This document shows, in pieces, positions 17,718 through 25,267 of a stretch of DNA of 64,000 nt; the first letter of the stretch is position 1, and the number at the start of each line of letters is the position of its first letter. Below the pieces are notes generated by a model. It was not told where the DNA came from, did no database searches, and was given only the letters and a program-made list of their open reading frames with translations. Source of the stretch: Sphingobacteriaceae bacterium (GTDB lineage Bacteria > Bacteroidota > Bacteroidia > Sphingobacteriales > Sphingobacteriaceae); assembly GCA_017745075.1 (NCBI GenBank), contig JAGIAD010000029.1, forward strand, positions 186,001 through 250,000, written 5' to 3'. The position numbers were made by a program, and so were the translations under genes.

Positions 17718-18134
17718 AAGACTTATCTTTTACAAAAACGAGTTTTAAAAAGTAATTTTTTACATATTGTAGCAAATACACTATGATTTAAATAGCTTAT
17801 TACCAATGAATTAAATACTTATTTTGAATGTAAAAAAAATTAAAAATATACACTAAGTAAACCTATTTTACAGATAAGAAGACCGGCTATCATCCAGTAC
17901 TATAGTAAACTTATTTAAAAGCAACCTCAGGGATGTACTAGTGGGGGCATAACCTCAGTATCTTTTCGAATAAAAAGCAGAGGCATTACGTACATTATAT
18001 AAACTGAGATGGAAAAGTTATCGTAAAGCCTCTTATCCCATCTTGCAGGAAATACTCCGAAAGGAAGAAGGAATATGGCTATTTCATTTGTTTAAACGTT
18101 TTAATAGAAATTTCGAAATAAAAATTAAAAAACA
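17718..18134. other. Intergenic region between pckA and the thr leader
   Basis: About 420 bases without a supported gene. The first 150 bases are strongly A/T-rich. From about 17880 to 18040 the sequence is more balanced and contains scattered CCTCAG words but no clear fold, reading frame or known motif. The plus-strand frame opening at 18043 is discussed with the leader peptide. Confidence 0.5.
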
Positions 18135-18167
18135 TTTGCATTTTAAAAAAATAATCTCCTACTTTAC
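18135..18167 (+). promoter_or_regulatory. Candidate promoter of the thr operon
   Basis: TTTG (18135-18138), 21 bases, TACTTTAC (18160-18167). This approximates the Bacteroidota consensus and would start transcription about 15-20 bases before the leader peptide. Confidence 0.5.
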
Positions 18168-18189
18168 AGTGTACAAAGTACACCAAGTA

Positions 18190-18258
18190 ATGACAAATTT
18201 TAACACTTCAATTATTTCAACAATTATTATTACCACCGGTATAAACCAGCGGGACTAA
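18190..18258 (+). CDS. thrL: Threonine-operon leader peptide
   Basis: A 22-codon frame in which 11 residues are Thr (5) or Ile (6), concentrated in codons 6-18 (TSIISTIIITTGI). The composition and even the ITTG word resemble the E. coli thr leader, although the flanks differ. The ATG follows a plausible promoter by about 25 bases, and a strong terminator begins 36 bases after its stop. ThrA, ThrB and ThrC are encoded downstream. Slow decoding of Thr or Ile codons would hold the ribosome upstream of the element CGGGAC (18250-18255), leaving it free to pair with the terminator arm. The peptide itself probably has no function. Confidence 0.8.
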   Translation: MTNFNTSIISTIIITTGINQRD

Positions 18259-18327
18259 TTTGTTGTAATTGAAAAAACATAAAAAACACAAAGAGCGTCC
18301 CGATAAAAGTCGGGACGCTTTTTTTTT
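18250..18327 (+). promoter_or_regulatory. Transcription attenuator of thrABC
   Basis: CGGGAC at 18250-18255, inside the last two codons before the leader stop, is complementary to GTCCCG at 18297-18302 in the left arm of the terminator. The antiterminator (18250-18302) and the terminator (18294-18319) therefore exclude each other, as in classical amino-acid attenuation. Confidence 0.7.
18294..18327 (+). terminator. Attenuator terminator upstream of thrA
   Basis: Perfect 10-bp stem AGCGTCCCGA/TCGGGACGCT with a 6-base loop, then a run of T from 18319 to 18327. It stands before, not after, a gene in its own direction, which marks it as an attenuator. Confidence 0.92.
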
Positions 18328-18410
18328 AATCCATGCTGAATGAAACCGTACAAACGAGCATTAAACCACAGATCGGTACGGCAACAGACAGTTAAACCCA
18401 ATATAGACTA

Positions 18411-20864
18411 ATGAAAGTACTCAAATTCGGCGGCACATCCGTAGGTTCGGCCGAGAACATTAAAACCCTCTTACGCCTGGTTGGCGAAGAAAAACAGAAG
18501 AACAATCCGGTAGTTGTATTATCGGCAATGAGCGGTGTAACCAATTTGCTAACTGATATGGCCGAAAAGGCCGAACGGGGCGAAGATTACGATGCACATT
18601 TAAAAGAAATCGAGGCCAAACACTTTGCCGTGATCCGCACTTTGTTGCCAGCAGCGGCGCAAAACCCTGTATTTACACGTTTAAAGATCTTTTTTAACGA
18701 ATTGGAAGACCTGTTGCAGGCTGTAACCAATCTGCGCGAACTAAGTTTACAGACAAAGGATCAGATTATAAGTTATGGTGAGCGCTGTTCTACTTTTATG
18801 ATCAGCCACATTGCTTCGCAAAGCTTCGATAATGCACTTTTTGTAAACGGGTCGGAGCTGATTAAAACCGATAGTAATTTTGGACAGGCAAAGGTTGATA
18901 CTGAACTTACTGAAATGCTGATCAACAATTTTTACCAGGAAAACAGTAATAAGGTGCTTTTTGTAACAGGCTTTATTGCCAGTAATATGGCCGGCAGGGT
19001 AACCACCCTGGGCCGCGGCGGATCTGACTATACTGCAGCTGTTTGGGGCGCTGCCTTAAATGCTGAAGAAATAGAAATCTGGACTGATGTAAACGGTATG
19101 ATGACTGCCGACCCTCGGATCGTAAAAAAAGCTTTCTCTTTACCAGAGTTGAGCTATACTGAGGCCATGGAACTGAGTTATTTTGGAGCGAAAGTAATTT
19201 ATCCGCCAACCATGATACCAGCTTTCATGAAAAAAATCCCGATTGTCATTAAAAATACTTTCGAACCAGATTTTGCCGGAACCTATATCAAAAGTGATGT
19301 TAGATCATCAAGCCTCCCAATTAAAGGCATTTCATCTATTGATCACATCAGTATCATCAACCTTAGCGGTAGTGGCATGGTGGGTAAAGCTGGTTTTAGC
19401 GGCCGCTTATTCTCGCTACTCTCTCGCGAGCAGATCAACGTGGTATTGATTACACAATCATCATCAGAACACAGCATTACTTTCGCAGTTAAACCAACAG
19501 ATGCTGCACAGGCCATTTCCCTGATCAAAAAGGAATTTGAACTCGAATTGGACGCGAAGAAGCTTGAATTACCGGAAGTTGAAAATAACCTGGCTGTTTT
19601 GGCCATAGTAGGCGAAAACATGAAACGTACCCCGGGTATGAGCGGTCGTTTGTTCAACGCACTTGGCCGTAATGGTATCAACGTAAGGGCCATTGCGCAG
19701 GGGTCTTCAGAATACAATATTTCGGTTATTATCAGTAAAGACGATTTATCAAAAGCTGTAAATGCGGTTCACGATGCTTTTTTTACCGACCTGAAAAGAA
19801 CCTTGAACATCTTTTGCCTGGGAACAGGAAATATTGGCAAAACCCTATTCAACCAGTTAAAAGAGCAAATGCCTTTCCTTGCGGCCAATAACGATCTTCA
19901 GGTAAAGGTAACCGGAATAAGCAATACACGTAAAATGATTTTCAACGCAGATGGCTTATCGCTCGATAGCTGGGAAGCAGAATTAGCTGATCAGGGCGAA
20001 CCGGCCAACCTGGCCGAATTTGTGGCTAAAATGAAAGCCATGAACCTGCCCAACTGTGTTTTTGTTGATAATACCGCAGCTGAAGCGCCAATTGAATTTT
20101 ACCAGGGCATATTCGAAAGCAGTATTTCGGTAGTAACCTGTAACAAAAAAGGTAATTCGGCCGATTTTGCCCAATACAAATCGTTTAAAGATACTGCACG
20201 AAAATTCGGGGTAGATTTTTATTACGAAACCAATGTGGGCGCCGGCCTGCCAATTATCCGTACCTTAAAAGAATTAATGATGAGTGGCGATAAAGTGGCG
20301 CGTATTGAAGCCATACTATCGGGAACCATTTCTTACATCTTCAATAATTTTAAGGGTGAAGCCGGATTTTACGAAACAGTAAAGGAAGCACAGGAACTCG
20401 GTTATACCGAACCTGATCCGCGTGATGATTTAAACGGCAAAGACTTTATGCGCAAAATGCTGATCCTGGCACGCGATGCGGGGTATCCTTTAGAAGCCAG
20501 CGATGTAAAAATCGACAATATTTTACCAGATGCCTGTTTAAATGCAACATCAGTAGAAGATTTTTATTCAGAATTACAGGCTAATGCGACTTACTTTGAA
20601 GATCTGAAAAATACCGCCGCTAAGGATGGTAAGGTTTTACGCTATATCGGCAAACTGGAAAACGGAAATGTAGAAATCAGCTTGCAGATGGTAGATGATA
20701 GTCATCCTTTCTTTATGCTCTCTGGAAGTGATAACATTATTTCTTTCACCACCGATCGTTATAAATCGCGCCCATTAGTGGTAAAGGGCCCGGGTGCTGG
20801 AGCAGAAGTTACAGCAGCGGGTGTTTTTGCCGATATCATTAACGTAGGAACTTTGAGCAATTAG
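18411..20864 (+). CDS. thrA: Bifunctional aspartokinase / homoserine dehydrogenase
   Basis: Fusion enzyme performing the first and third steps from aspartate to threonine and methionine. The aspartokinase half starts with KFGGTSVGSAENI and extends to about residue 290. Two ACT regulatory domains follow (about 315-460, with VGKAGFSGRLFSLLS and PGMSGRLFNALGRNGINVRAIAQGSSE). The homoserine dehydrogenase half begins with the Rossmann motif LGTGNIGKTLFNQL near 467 and contains NVGAGLPIIRTLKELMMSGDK near 612. The length of 817 residues is standard for ThrA. Regulation by attenuation is indicated upstream. thrB and thrC follow. Confidence 0.97.
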   Translation: MKVLKFGGTSVGSAENIKTLLRLVGEEKQKNNPVVVLSAMSGVTNLLTDMAEKAERGEDYDAHLKEIEAKHFAVIRTLLPAAAQNPVFTRLKIFFNELEDLLQAVTNLRELSLQTKDQIISYGERCSTFMISHIASQSFDNALFVNGSELIKTDSNFGQAKVDTELTEMLINNFYQENSNKVLFVTGFIASNMAGRVTTLGRGGSDYTAAVWGAALNAEEIEIWTDVNGMMTADPRIVKKAFSLPELSYTEAMELSYFGAKVIYPPTMIPAFMKKIPIVIKNTFEPDFAGTYIKSDVRSSSLPIKGISSIDHISIINLSGSGMVGKAGFSGRLFSLLSREQINVVLITQSSSEHSITFAVKPTDAAQAISLIKKEFELELDAKKLELPEVENNLAVLAIVGENMKRTPGMSGRLFNALGRNGINVRAIAQGSSEYNISVIISKDDLSKAVNAVHDAFFTDLKRTLNIFCLGTGNIGKTLFNQLKEQMPFLAANNDLQVKVTGISNTRKMIFNADGLSLDSWEAELADQGEPANLAEFVAKMKAMNLPNCVFVDNTAAEAPIEFYQGIFESSISVVTCNKKGNSADFAQYKSFKDTARKFGVDFYYETNVGAGLPIIRTLKELMMSGDKVARIEAILSGTISYIFNNFKGEAGFYETVKEAQELGYTEPDPRDDLNGKDFMRKMLILARDAGYPLEASDVKIDNILPDACLNATSVEDFYSELQANATYFEDLKNTAAKDGKVLRYIGKLENGNVEISLQMVDDSHPFFMLSGSDNIISFTTDRYKSRPLVVKGPGAGAEVTAAGVFADIINVGTLSN

Positions 20865-20868
20865 AGAT

Positions 20869-21321
20869 ATGGATACAATTTTAGCACAAAAAAATGAAAT
20901 CATATACCTGGTAAATCAGGCGATGATTGATTTTGAAAACATTAGTGAAGCGGACTGGAATAATAAACCACAACCACACAAGTGGTCAAAAAAGGAACTG
21001 CTGGGTCATTTGATTGATAGTGCATCCAATAACATCCGCCGCCTAATTGTTGGTCAATACGAGCAAGGGGTTAAAATCGTTTACCAACAGGATGAGTGGG
21101 TAGCCTATCAAAATTACCAGGCTGCTGATTTTGCAGAAATAAAAACCCTTTGGAAACTTTCGAATGACCAGATTTGCCGGGTTATTGAAAATATCCCTTC
21201 AGAAAAACTGCAAAATACCTGCGATACCGGAAAAGGAAAGACAGAGCTGCACAGCCTTTCCTATTTTATTGAAGATTATGTTGTGCATTTAAAATATCAT
21301 TTAAACCAAATCACTGCTTAA
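20869..21321 (+). CDS. DinB-superfamily putative metal-binding protein in the thr operon
   Basis: A 150-residue four-helix protein of the DinB/YfiT superfamily. The likely metal-binding histidines are H47 (ELLGHLIDSA), H140 and H144 (YVVHLKYH). Relatives include thiol-dependent transferases and many proteins of unknown role. It starts four bases after the thrA stop and ends 22 bases before thrB, so it is surely cotranscribed with threonine biosynthesis, but no reaction in that pathway is missing. The function is unknown. Confidence 0.82.
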   Translation: MDTILAQKNEIIYLVNQAMIDFENISEADWNNKPQPHKWSKKELLGHLIDSASNNIRRLIVGQYEQGVKIVYQQDEWVAYQNYQAADFAEIKTLWKLSNDQICRVIENIPSEKLQNTCDTGKGKTELHSLSYFIEDYVVHLKYHLNQITA

Positions 21322-21343
21322 CCTAGCGCTAAGCTAATTAATA

Positions 21344-22276
21344 ATGAAAAATAGTATAAAAGTTTTCGCACCAGCCACTGTTGCCAACGTAGTTTGTGGT
21401 TTCGATGTACTGGGATTTGCCGTTAATGAACCTGGCGATGAAGTTGAAATGCGTTTCACCGATACACCTGGCGTGGTGATTAAAAGAATTACCGGCGATG
21501 ATGGTCGTTTGCCTTTAGATGCTGCCAAAAACACTGTTAGTGCCAGCGTACAGCACTACCTGAAACACGTAAACCGTTTAGATGTAGGTGTAGAAATTGA
21601 ACTGCATAAAAAGATGCCTATTGGTAGTGGCTTAGGATCGAGTTCGGCGAGTACAGTTGCCGGGTTATTTGCCATAAACAAATTAATGGGCGATTTGCTG
21701 ACCACCAAAGAACTGGTTCCATTTGCCATGAAAGGCGAAGAACTGGCCTGTGGTTATGGTCATGCCGATAATGTTGCCCCTGCTTTACTTGGCGGCTTTG
21801 TATTGGTAAGAAGCTATGAACCATTGGATGTAATTTCTTTGCCTACACCTGCAGGCATGTATGCGGCAATCGTTTATCCTGAGGTAGATGTGCCGACCAA
21901 AGATGCCCGCCAGATGATCCGCAATAAAGTATCGTTAAAAGATGCGGTTACGCAATGGGGAAATGTGGCCGGACTGGTAAGCGGCTTGTTTATGAGCGAT
22001 TTTGATTTGATCGGGAGGAGCATGAAAGATGTACTGGTAGAGCCAACACGATCGATCTTAATCCCCGGCTTTGAAGAAATGAGAACGCTGGCCATGGAAA
22101 ATGGTGCCATCGGTTTCGGAATTTCAGGATCTGGGCCATCAGTTTTCGCCTTAACCAAAGATGAAGAAACTGCCCGGAAAATCACAAAATCACAACAACA
22201 ACATTTACATAAAATCAATATTAACAGCAAAGCTTTTGTTTCTCCGGTAAATGCGGAAGGACCCAAAGTAATGTAA
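21344..22276 (+). CDS. thrB: Homoserine kinase
   Basis: GHMP-family kinase that phosphorylates homoserine with ATP, the fourth step of threonine synthesis. The 310-residue sequence opens with VFAPATVANVVCGFDVLGFAV, has the ATP-binding loop PIGSGLGSSSASTVAG near residue 92 and the third GHMP motif GAIGFGISGSGPSVFAL near 250. It is the third structural gene of the thr operon. Its TAA stop is already inside the repeat that fills the gap to thrC. Confidence 0.97.
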   Translation: MKNSIKVFAPATVANVVCGFDVLGFAVNEPGDEVEMRFTDTPGVVIKRITGDDGRLPLDAAKNTVSASVQHYLKHVNRLDVGVEIELHKKMPIGSGLGSSSASTVAGLFAINKLMGDLLTTKELVPFAMKGEELACGYGHADNVAPALLGGFVLVRSYEPLDVISLPTPAGMYAAIVYPEVDVPTKDARQMIRNKVSLKDAVTQWGNVAGLVSGLFMSDFDLIGRSMKDVLVEPTRSILIPGFEEMRTLAMENGAIGFGISGSGPSVFALTKDEETARKITKSQQQHLHKININSKAFVSPVNAEGPKVM

Positions 22277-22326
22277 AATGGGAGATGGATGATGTAAACC
22301 ACATTTTCCATCATCCATCTTACCTC
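22272..22326. repeat. Imperfect inverted repeat between thrB and thrC
   Basis: Arms GGGAGATGGATGATG (22280-22294) and CATCATCCATCTTACC (22309-22324). The words GTAAAATGGGA and CCATCATCC also occur on the minus strand inside metH at 28543-28588, which points to one repeat family. Confidence 0.65.
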
Positions 22327-22340
22327 ATCCATTCTAAACC

Positions 22341-23648
22341 ATGAAACTATACTCAACCAACAATAAAGATTTACGTGTTTCTTTTAAAGAAGCCGTTTTT
22401 AACAGCATGCCGCAGGATAAAGGTTTATATATGCCTGTTGAAATTCCACAGCTGGATGCTGCTTTTATCGAAAATATTGAACAGTACACTTTGCCCGAAA
22501 TTGCATATCAGATAGCTTCTGCGCTGCTGAAAGATGAAATTCCGGCCGACGATTTAAAGGCCCTTGTAGCTGATGCCATTAATTTTGAAGCACCAGCCGT
22601 TAAATTAGATGATAAAACCTTCGTTTTAGAACTTTTTCATGGCCCATCTTTGGCCTTTAAAGATTTTGGTGCCCGTTTTATGAGCCGAGTAATGGCCTAT
22701 TTCTTAAAAGATGGCGAACAACTCTTAGATGTCCTGGTAGCCACTTCAGGTGATACCGGTGGTGCAGTTGCTTTAGGGTTCTTAGGTGTACCCAATACCC
22801 GGGTTACGATACTGTATCCGGAAGAGAAAGTGAGTCCGATACAAGAGCTGCAGTTAACCACAAACGGAGAAAATATCCGCGCCATTGAGGTTAAAGGAAC
22901 TTTTGACGATTGCCAGGCTTTGGTAAAGCAGGCTTTTGCCGATGCTGAGCTGAACGCTAAATTCCGCCTTACCTCAGCCAACTCGATTAATATTTCGAGG
23001 TTAATCCCGCAAACGTTCTATTATTTCAACACTTACGCACAGCTGAAAAAACAAGGATTCAGTGATGTAGTTTTCTCAGTACCAAGCGGAAACTTCGGAA
23101 ATATTGGAGCAGGTTTACTGGCTTACAAACTGGGCTTACCTGTAAAACAGTTTATTGCCGCAACTAATGTTAACGACACAGTTCCCCGCTTTTTAGCCAC
23201 CGGTAACTATGAAACCAAACCTTCTAAACAAACGTATTCAAACGCGATGGATGTTGGCGCACCAAGCAACTGGGTAAGGATTATGGATTTGTTTAACCAG
23301 GATGTTGAAGCTTTGAAGAAAGTGGTTACCGCCTATCGTTTTACTGACGAAGAAACGCTGGCCGGAATCAAGGCAATCGACAATCAGTTTAATTATGTAG
23401 CCTGCCCGCATACTGCCATTGCCTATTTAGCAGTAGAAAAATATAGAAATGAAAACCCTGCAGATGAAAGTGCTGCTGTATTTTTATCTACAGCGCATGC
23501 CTGTAAATTCCCAGATATCTTCCCGAAAGAGATTGCAGCAAAAATCGAAATACCGGAGCAGGTTACCGCTTTGGAAAACAAACCTAAACAGGCCGACCAG
23601 TTAGATGTGGATTTTGAAGGGTTTAAAGCTTACTTGCTGAAAGGGTAG
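22341..23648 (+). CDS. thrC: Threonine synthase
   Basis: PLP enzyme converting O-phosphohomoserine to threonine, the last step of the pathway. At 435 residues it belongs to the longer class. Visible motifs are HGPSLAFKDFGARFMSRV near residue 95 with the PLP lysine, ATSGDTGGAVALGFLG near 130, and SVPSGNFGNIGAGLLAYKLG near 252 that binds the cofactor phosphate. It closes the thrA-dinB-thrB-thrC operon. No clear terminator follows, but REP-like hairpins do. Confidence 0.97.
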   Translation: MKLYSTNNKDLRVSFKEAVFNSMPQDKGLYMPVEIPQLDAAFIENIEQYTLPEIAYQIASALLKDEIPADDLKALVADAINFEAPAVKLDDKTFVLELFHGPSLAFKDFGARFMSRVMAYFLKDGEQLLDVLVATSGDTGGAVALGFLGVPNTRVTILYPEEKVSPIQELQLTTNGENIRAIEVKGTFDDCQALVKQAFADAELNAKFRLTSANSINISRLIPQTFYYFNTYAQLKKQGFSDVVFSVPSGNFGNIGAGLLAYKLGLPVKQFIAATNVNDTVPRFLATGNYETKPSKQTYSNAMDVGAPSNWVRIMDLFNQDVEALKKVVTAYRFTDEETLAGIKAIDNQFNYVACPHTAIAYLAVEKYRNENPADESAAVFLSTAHACKFPDIFPKEIAAKIEIPEQVTALENKPKQADQLDVDFEGFKAYLLKG

Positions 23649-23715
23649 TATAGATTTAAACGGATTACAGATCCAAATCTGCAATAAAAAGTAACCTTTA
23701 GTCGGGATTGTATAA

Positions 23716-23764
23716 CCAGATTGCAAATCTGGAGATCAACTGGTCCGGATTTTTAATCCGGACC
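23716..23764. repeat. REP-like double hairpin downstream of thrC
   Basis: Two perfect hairpins: CCAGATT-GCA-AATCTGG (23716-23732) and GGTCCGGATT-TTT-AATCCGGACC (23742-23764), linked by AGATCAACT. A second, slightly diverged copy in the same orientation lies at 24369-24420. Confidence 0.8.
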
Positions 23765-23780
23765 AACTTGAAATATTTAT

Positions 23781-24140
23781 TTAATTAACAGAAGCGAAAG
23801 CTGTAGAAGTAATGCTAACGTTATTAAATGTTGCGCTCCCCGTGTCGGTGGTAATCGCTTGTCCATTAAATCTAAAAGTGCGCGTACCCGGGGCTGCAGT
23901 ATAAATAATAATAGTGTAGGTACCGGCTGTCAACGGGCCATATGATCCCCCGCTTGGGCCAAAATAAGCACTAATCGGAGTAGGTCCGTACAGGTAAATA
24001 GATCCGTTATCACCGGTTCCATTACTTAAATTTAAACCGATGCTAAAAAATTTACTGGCACTATTTTCTGCCATAGTCTTTTGCAAAGGTGATACAGCCA
24101 GCACTGTACAAAACAGGAATAATTGAATAAGCTTTTTCAT
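23781..24140 (-). CDS. Secreted protein of unknown function
   Basis: A 119-residue protein with a signal peptide (MKKLIQLFLFCTVLAVSP, cleavage probably near AEN). The mature part is rich in Gly, Ser and Thr with alternating beta-strand character and no cysteines. I recognise no domain. It stands alone, with REP-like units on both sides (23716-23764 and 24369-24420), so the gene and one repeat could have moved or duplicated together. Confidence 0.6.
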   Translation of the reverse strand: MKKLIQLFLFCTVLAVSPLQKTMAENSASKFFSIGLNLSNGTGDNGSIYLYGPTPISAYFGPSGGSYGPLTAGTYTIIIYTAAPGTRTFRFNGQAITTDTGSATFNNVSITSTAFASVN

Positions 24141-24368
24141 AACAATTGTTTTTTAATGGTAGATTTATACTTGGTTGATTTTATAAAAATAAAAAATTTA
24201 AGCGTTATTCAGGATCGATTTATTTATAAAAATAAAAAAGGCCGGGACATTACTCCCGACCCGAATCAACTATAAGACTAAAAAACTACTTTGTATTTCA
24301 GGCTTTTAAACTGTTTAATTCTCCCTTGATTGCTCTATTTACTCCACCCTTAGTCGTGATTTGTACAA

Positions 24369-24420
24369 ACAGATTGTAAATCTGGAGATCAATTGATCCG
24401 GATTTCAAATCCGGACCAAC
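24369..24420. repeat. REP-like double hairpin, second copy
   Basis: Contains CAGATT-GTA-AATCTG (24370-24384) and TCCGGATTTCAAATCCGGA (24397-24415), with the linker GAGATCAATTGA. It is homologous to 23716-23764, with changes concentrated at paired or loop positions. The gap 24141-24428 contains nothing else recognisable. Confidence 0.75.
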
Positions 24421-24428
24421 CTTATGCC

Positions 24429-24842
24429 CTATTTAGCATGCTGCGTCCTTAAAGTCTTTATTTCGCGCTTTAATTCTTCAATCTGTTGTTGTTGCTCCTT
24501 TATGCTGGCTACCAACAGCGGAACTAAGCTTTCATAATCTACTTTGGTAATGGTGGCACTTTTAAAGGCATTTTTACCCGAGCTGTAATCTTTAAACTGT
24601 ACCGAAACAATATCCGGAACAGCTGCCTTTGCATCAGCACCTACAAAACCATATTGCGGCCTTGCAGATAATTTTAATTTCTGGGCCCAGGTTTTATCAT
24701 AATTAAAACTTACCGGCTCAAGTTTAGTAACCTGCCCTAAGGCATTTTCTATCGGTTTAACATTGTTTTGCACTACTTCTTGTGCACTTATTTTTAAAGA
24801 GGCAGCAACTAACAGCACTGCAAATGAAATTGCTCGTTTCAT
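24429..24842 (-). CDS. Secreted S74-chaperone-like protein
   Basis: A 137-residue protein with a signal peptide (first 20 residues). The rest resembles the C-terminal intramolecular-chaperone (peptidase S74) domain of phage tail spikes and of many Bacteroidota surface proteins: LEPVSFNYDK, RPQYGFVGADAKAAVPDIV, then DYESLVPLLVASIKEQQQQIEELKREIKTL, the usual C-terminal coiled coil. The large repeat or beta-helix domain that normally precedes S74 is missing, so this is an isolated or degenerate form. Confidence 0.65.
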   Translation of the reverse strand: MKRAISFAVLLVAASLKISAQEVVQNNVKPIENALGQVTKLEPVSFNYDKTWAQKLKLSARPQYGFVGADAKAAVPDIVSVQFKDYSSGKNAFKSATITKVDYESLVPLLVASIKEQQQQIEELKREIKTLRTQHAK

Positions 24843-24919
24843 ATATATTATATTGTAATTTTTGAAATAGGAAATTGATCCGCTTCTTCGAAACAGGAAA
24901 TAAATCTAAAAAAGTATAT

Positions 24920-25222
24920 TTATACGGAAGGCGGTGGAGTTAAAACCTCCGGAAAGTAAGCCATCTGAAAAGAATGACCAGGGATAATTATTTTGTTTGA
25001 AATTTGAAGAGGGAAATATAAAATCCCCTGAAGTACGACCTGCTGTACCGCATACTCACTTTCTACTTTCTTGTCTTCCTTCTCTGTTGCGTCGTCATTT
25101 GTAGACAAAAGCTCAATATTGTTGGCAACATGACTTAAATACGAAACCACATGGCTCGCTTTTAAGAAAAAAGCAATCGCCATGCAGACAATCAGTATGT
25201 ATTTAAGGCTATCGGACTTCAT
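24920..25222 (-). CDS. Small membrane-anchored protein, unknown
   Basis: A 100-residue protein with one hydrophobic segment near residues 8-25 and a charged middle part (NDDATEKEDKKVESEY). I recognise no family. The upstream region is A/T-rich, and the frame is the only long one here. It could be a real but lineage-specific gene. Confidence is moderate because no motif supports it. Confidence 0.45.
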   Translation of the reverse strand: MKSDSLKYILIVCMAIAFFLKASHVVSYLSHVANNIELLSTNDDATEKEDKKVESEYAVQQVVLQGILYFPLQISNKIIIPGHSFQMAYFPEVLTPPPSV

Positions 25223-25267
25223 TTTTACAAATATAAATGATCTGCTATTAAAACAATAACTTTCAAC

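Noticed and set aside
18043-18258. 71-codon plus-strand frame upstream of thrA as one protein
   Set aside because: Only the last 22 codons make sense, as a Thr/Ile leader behind a promoter at 18135-18167. The upstream part precedes the likely transcription start.
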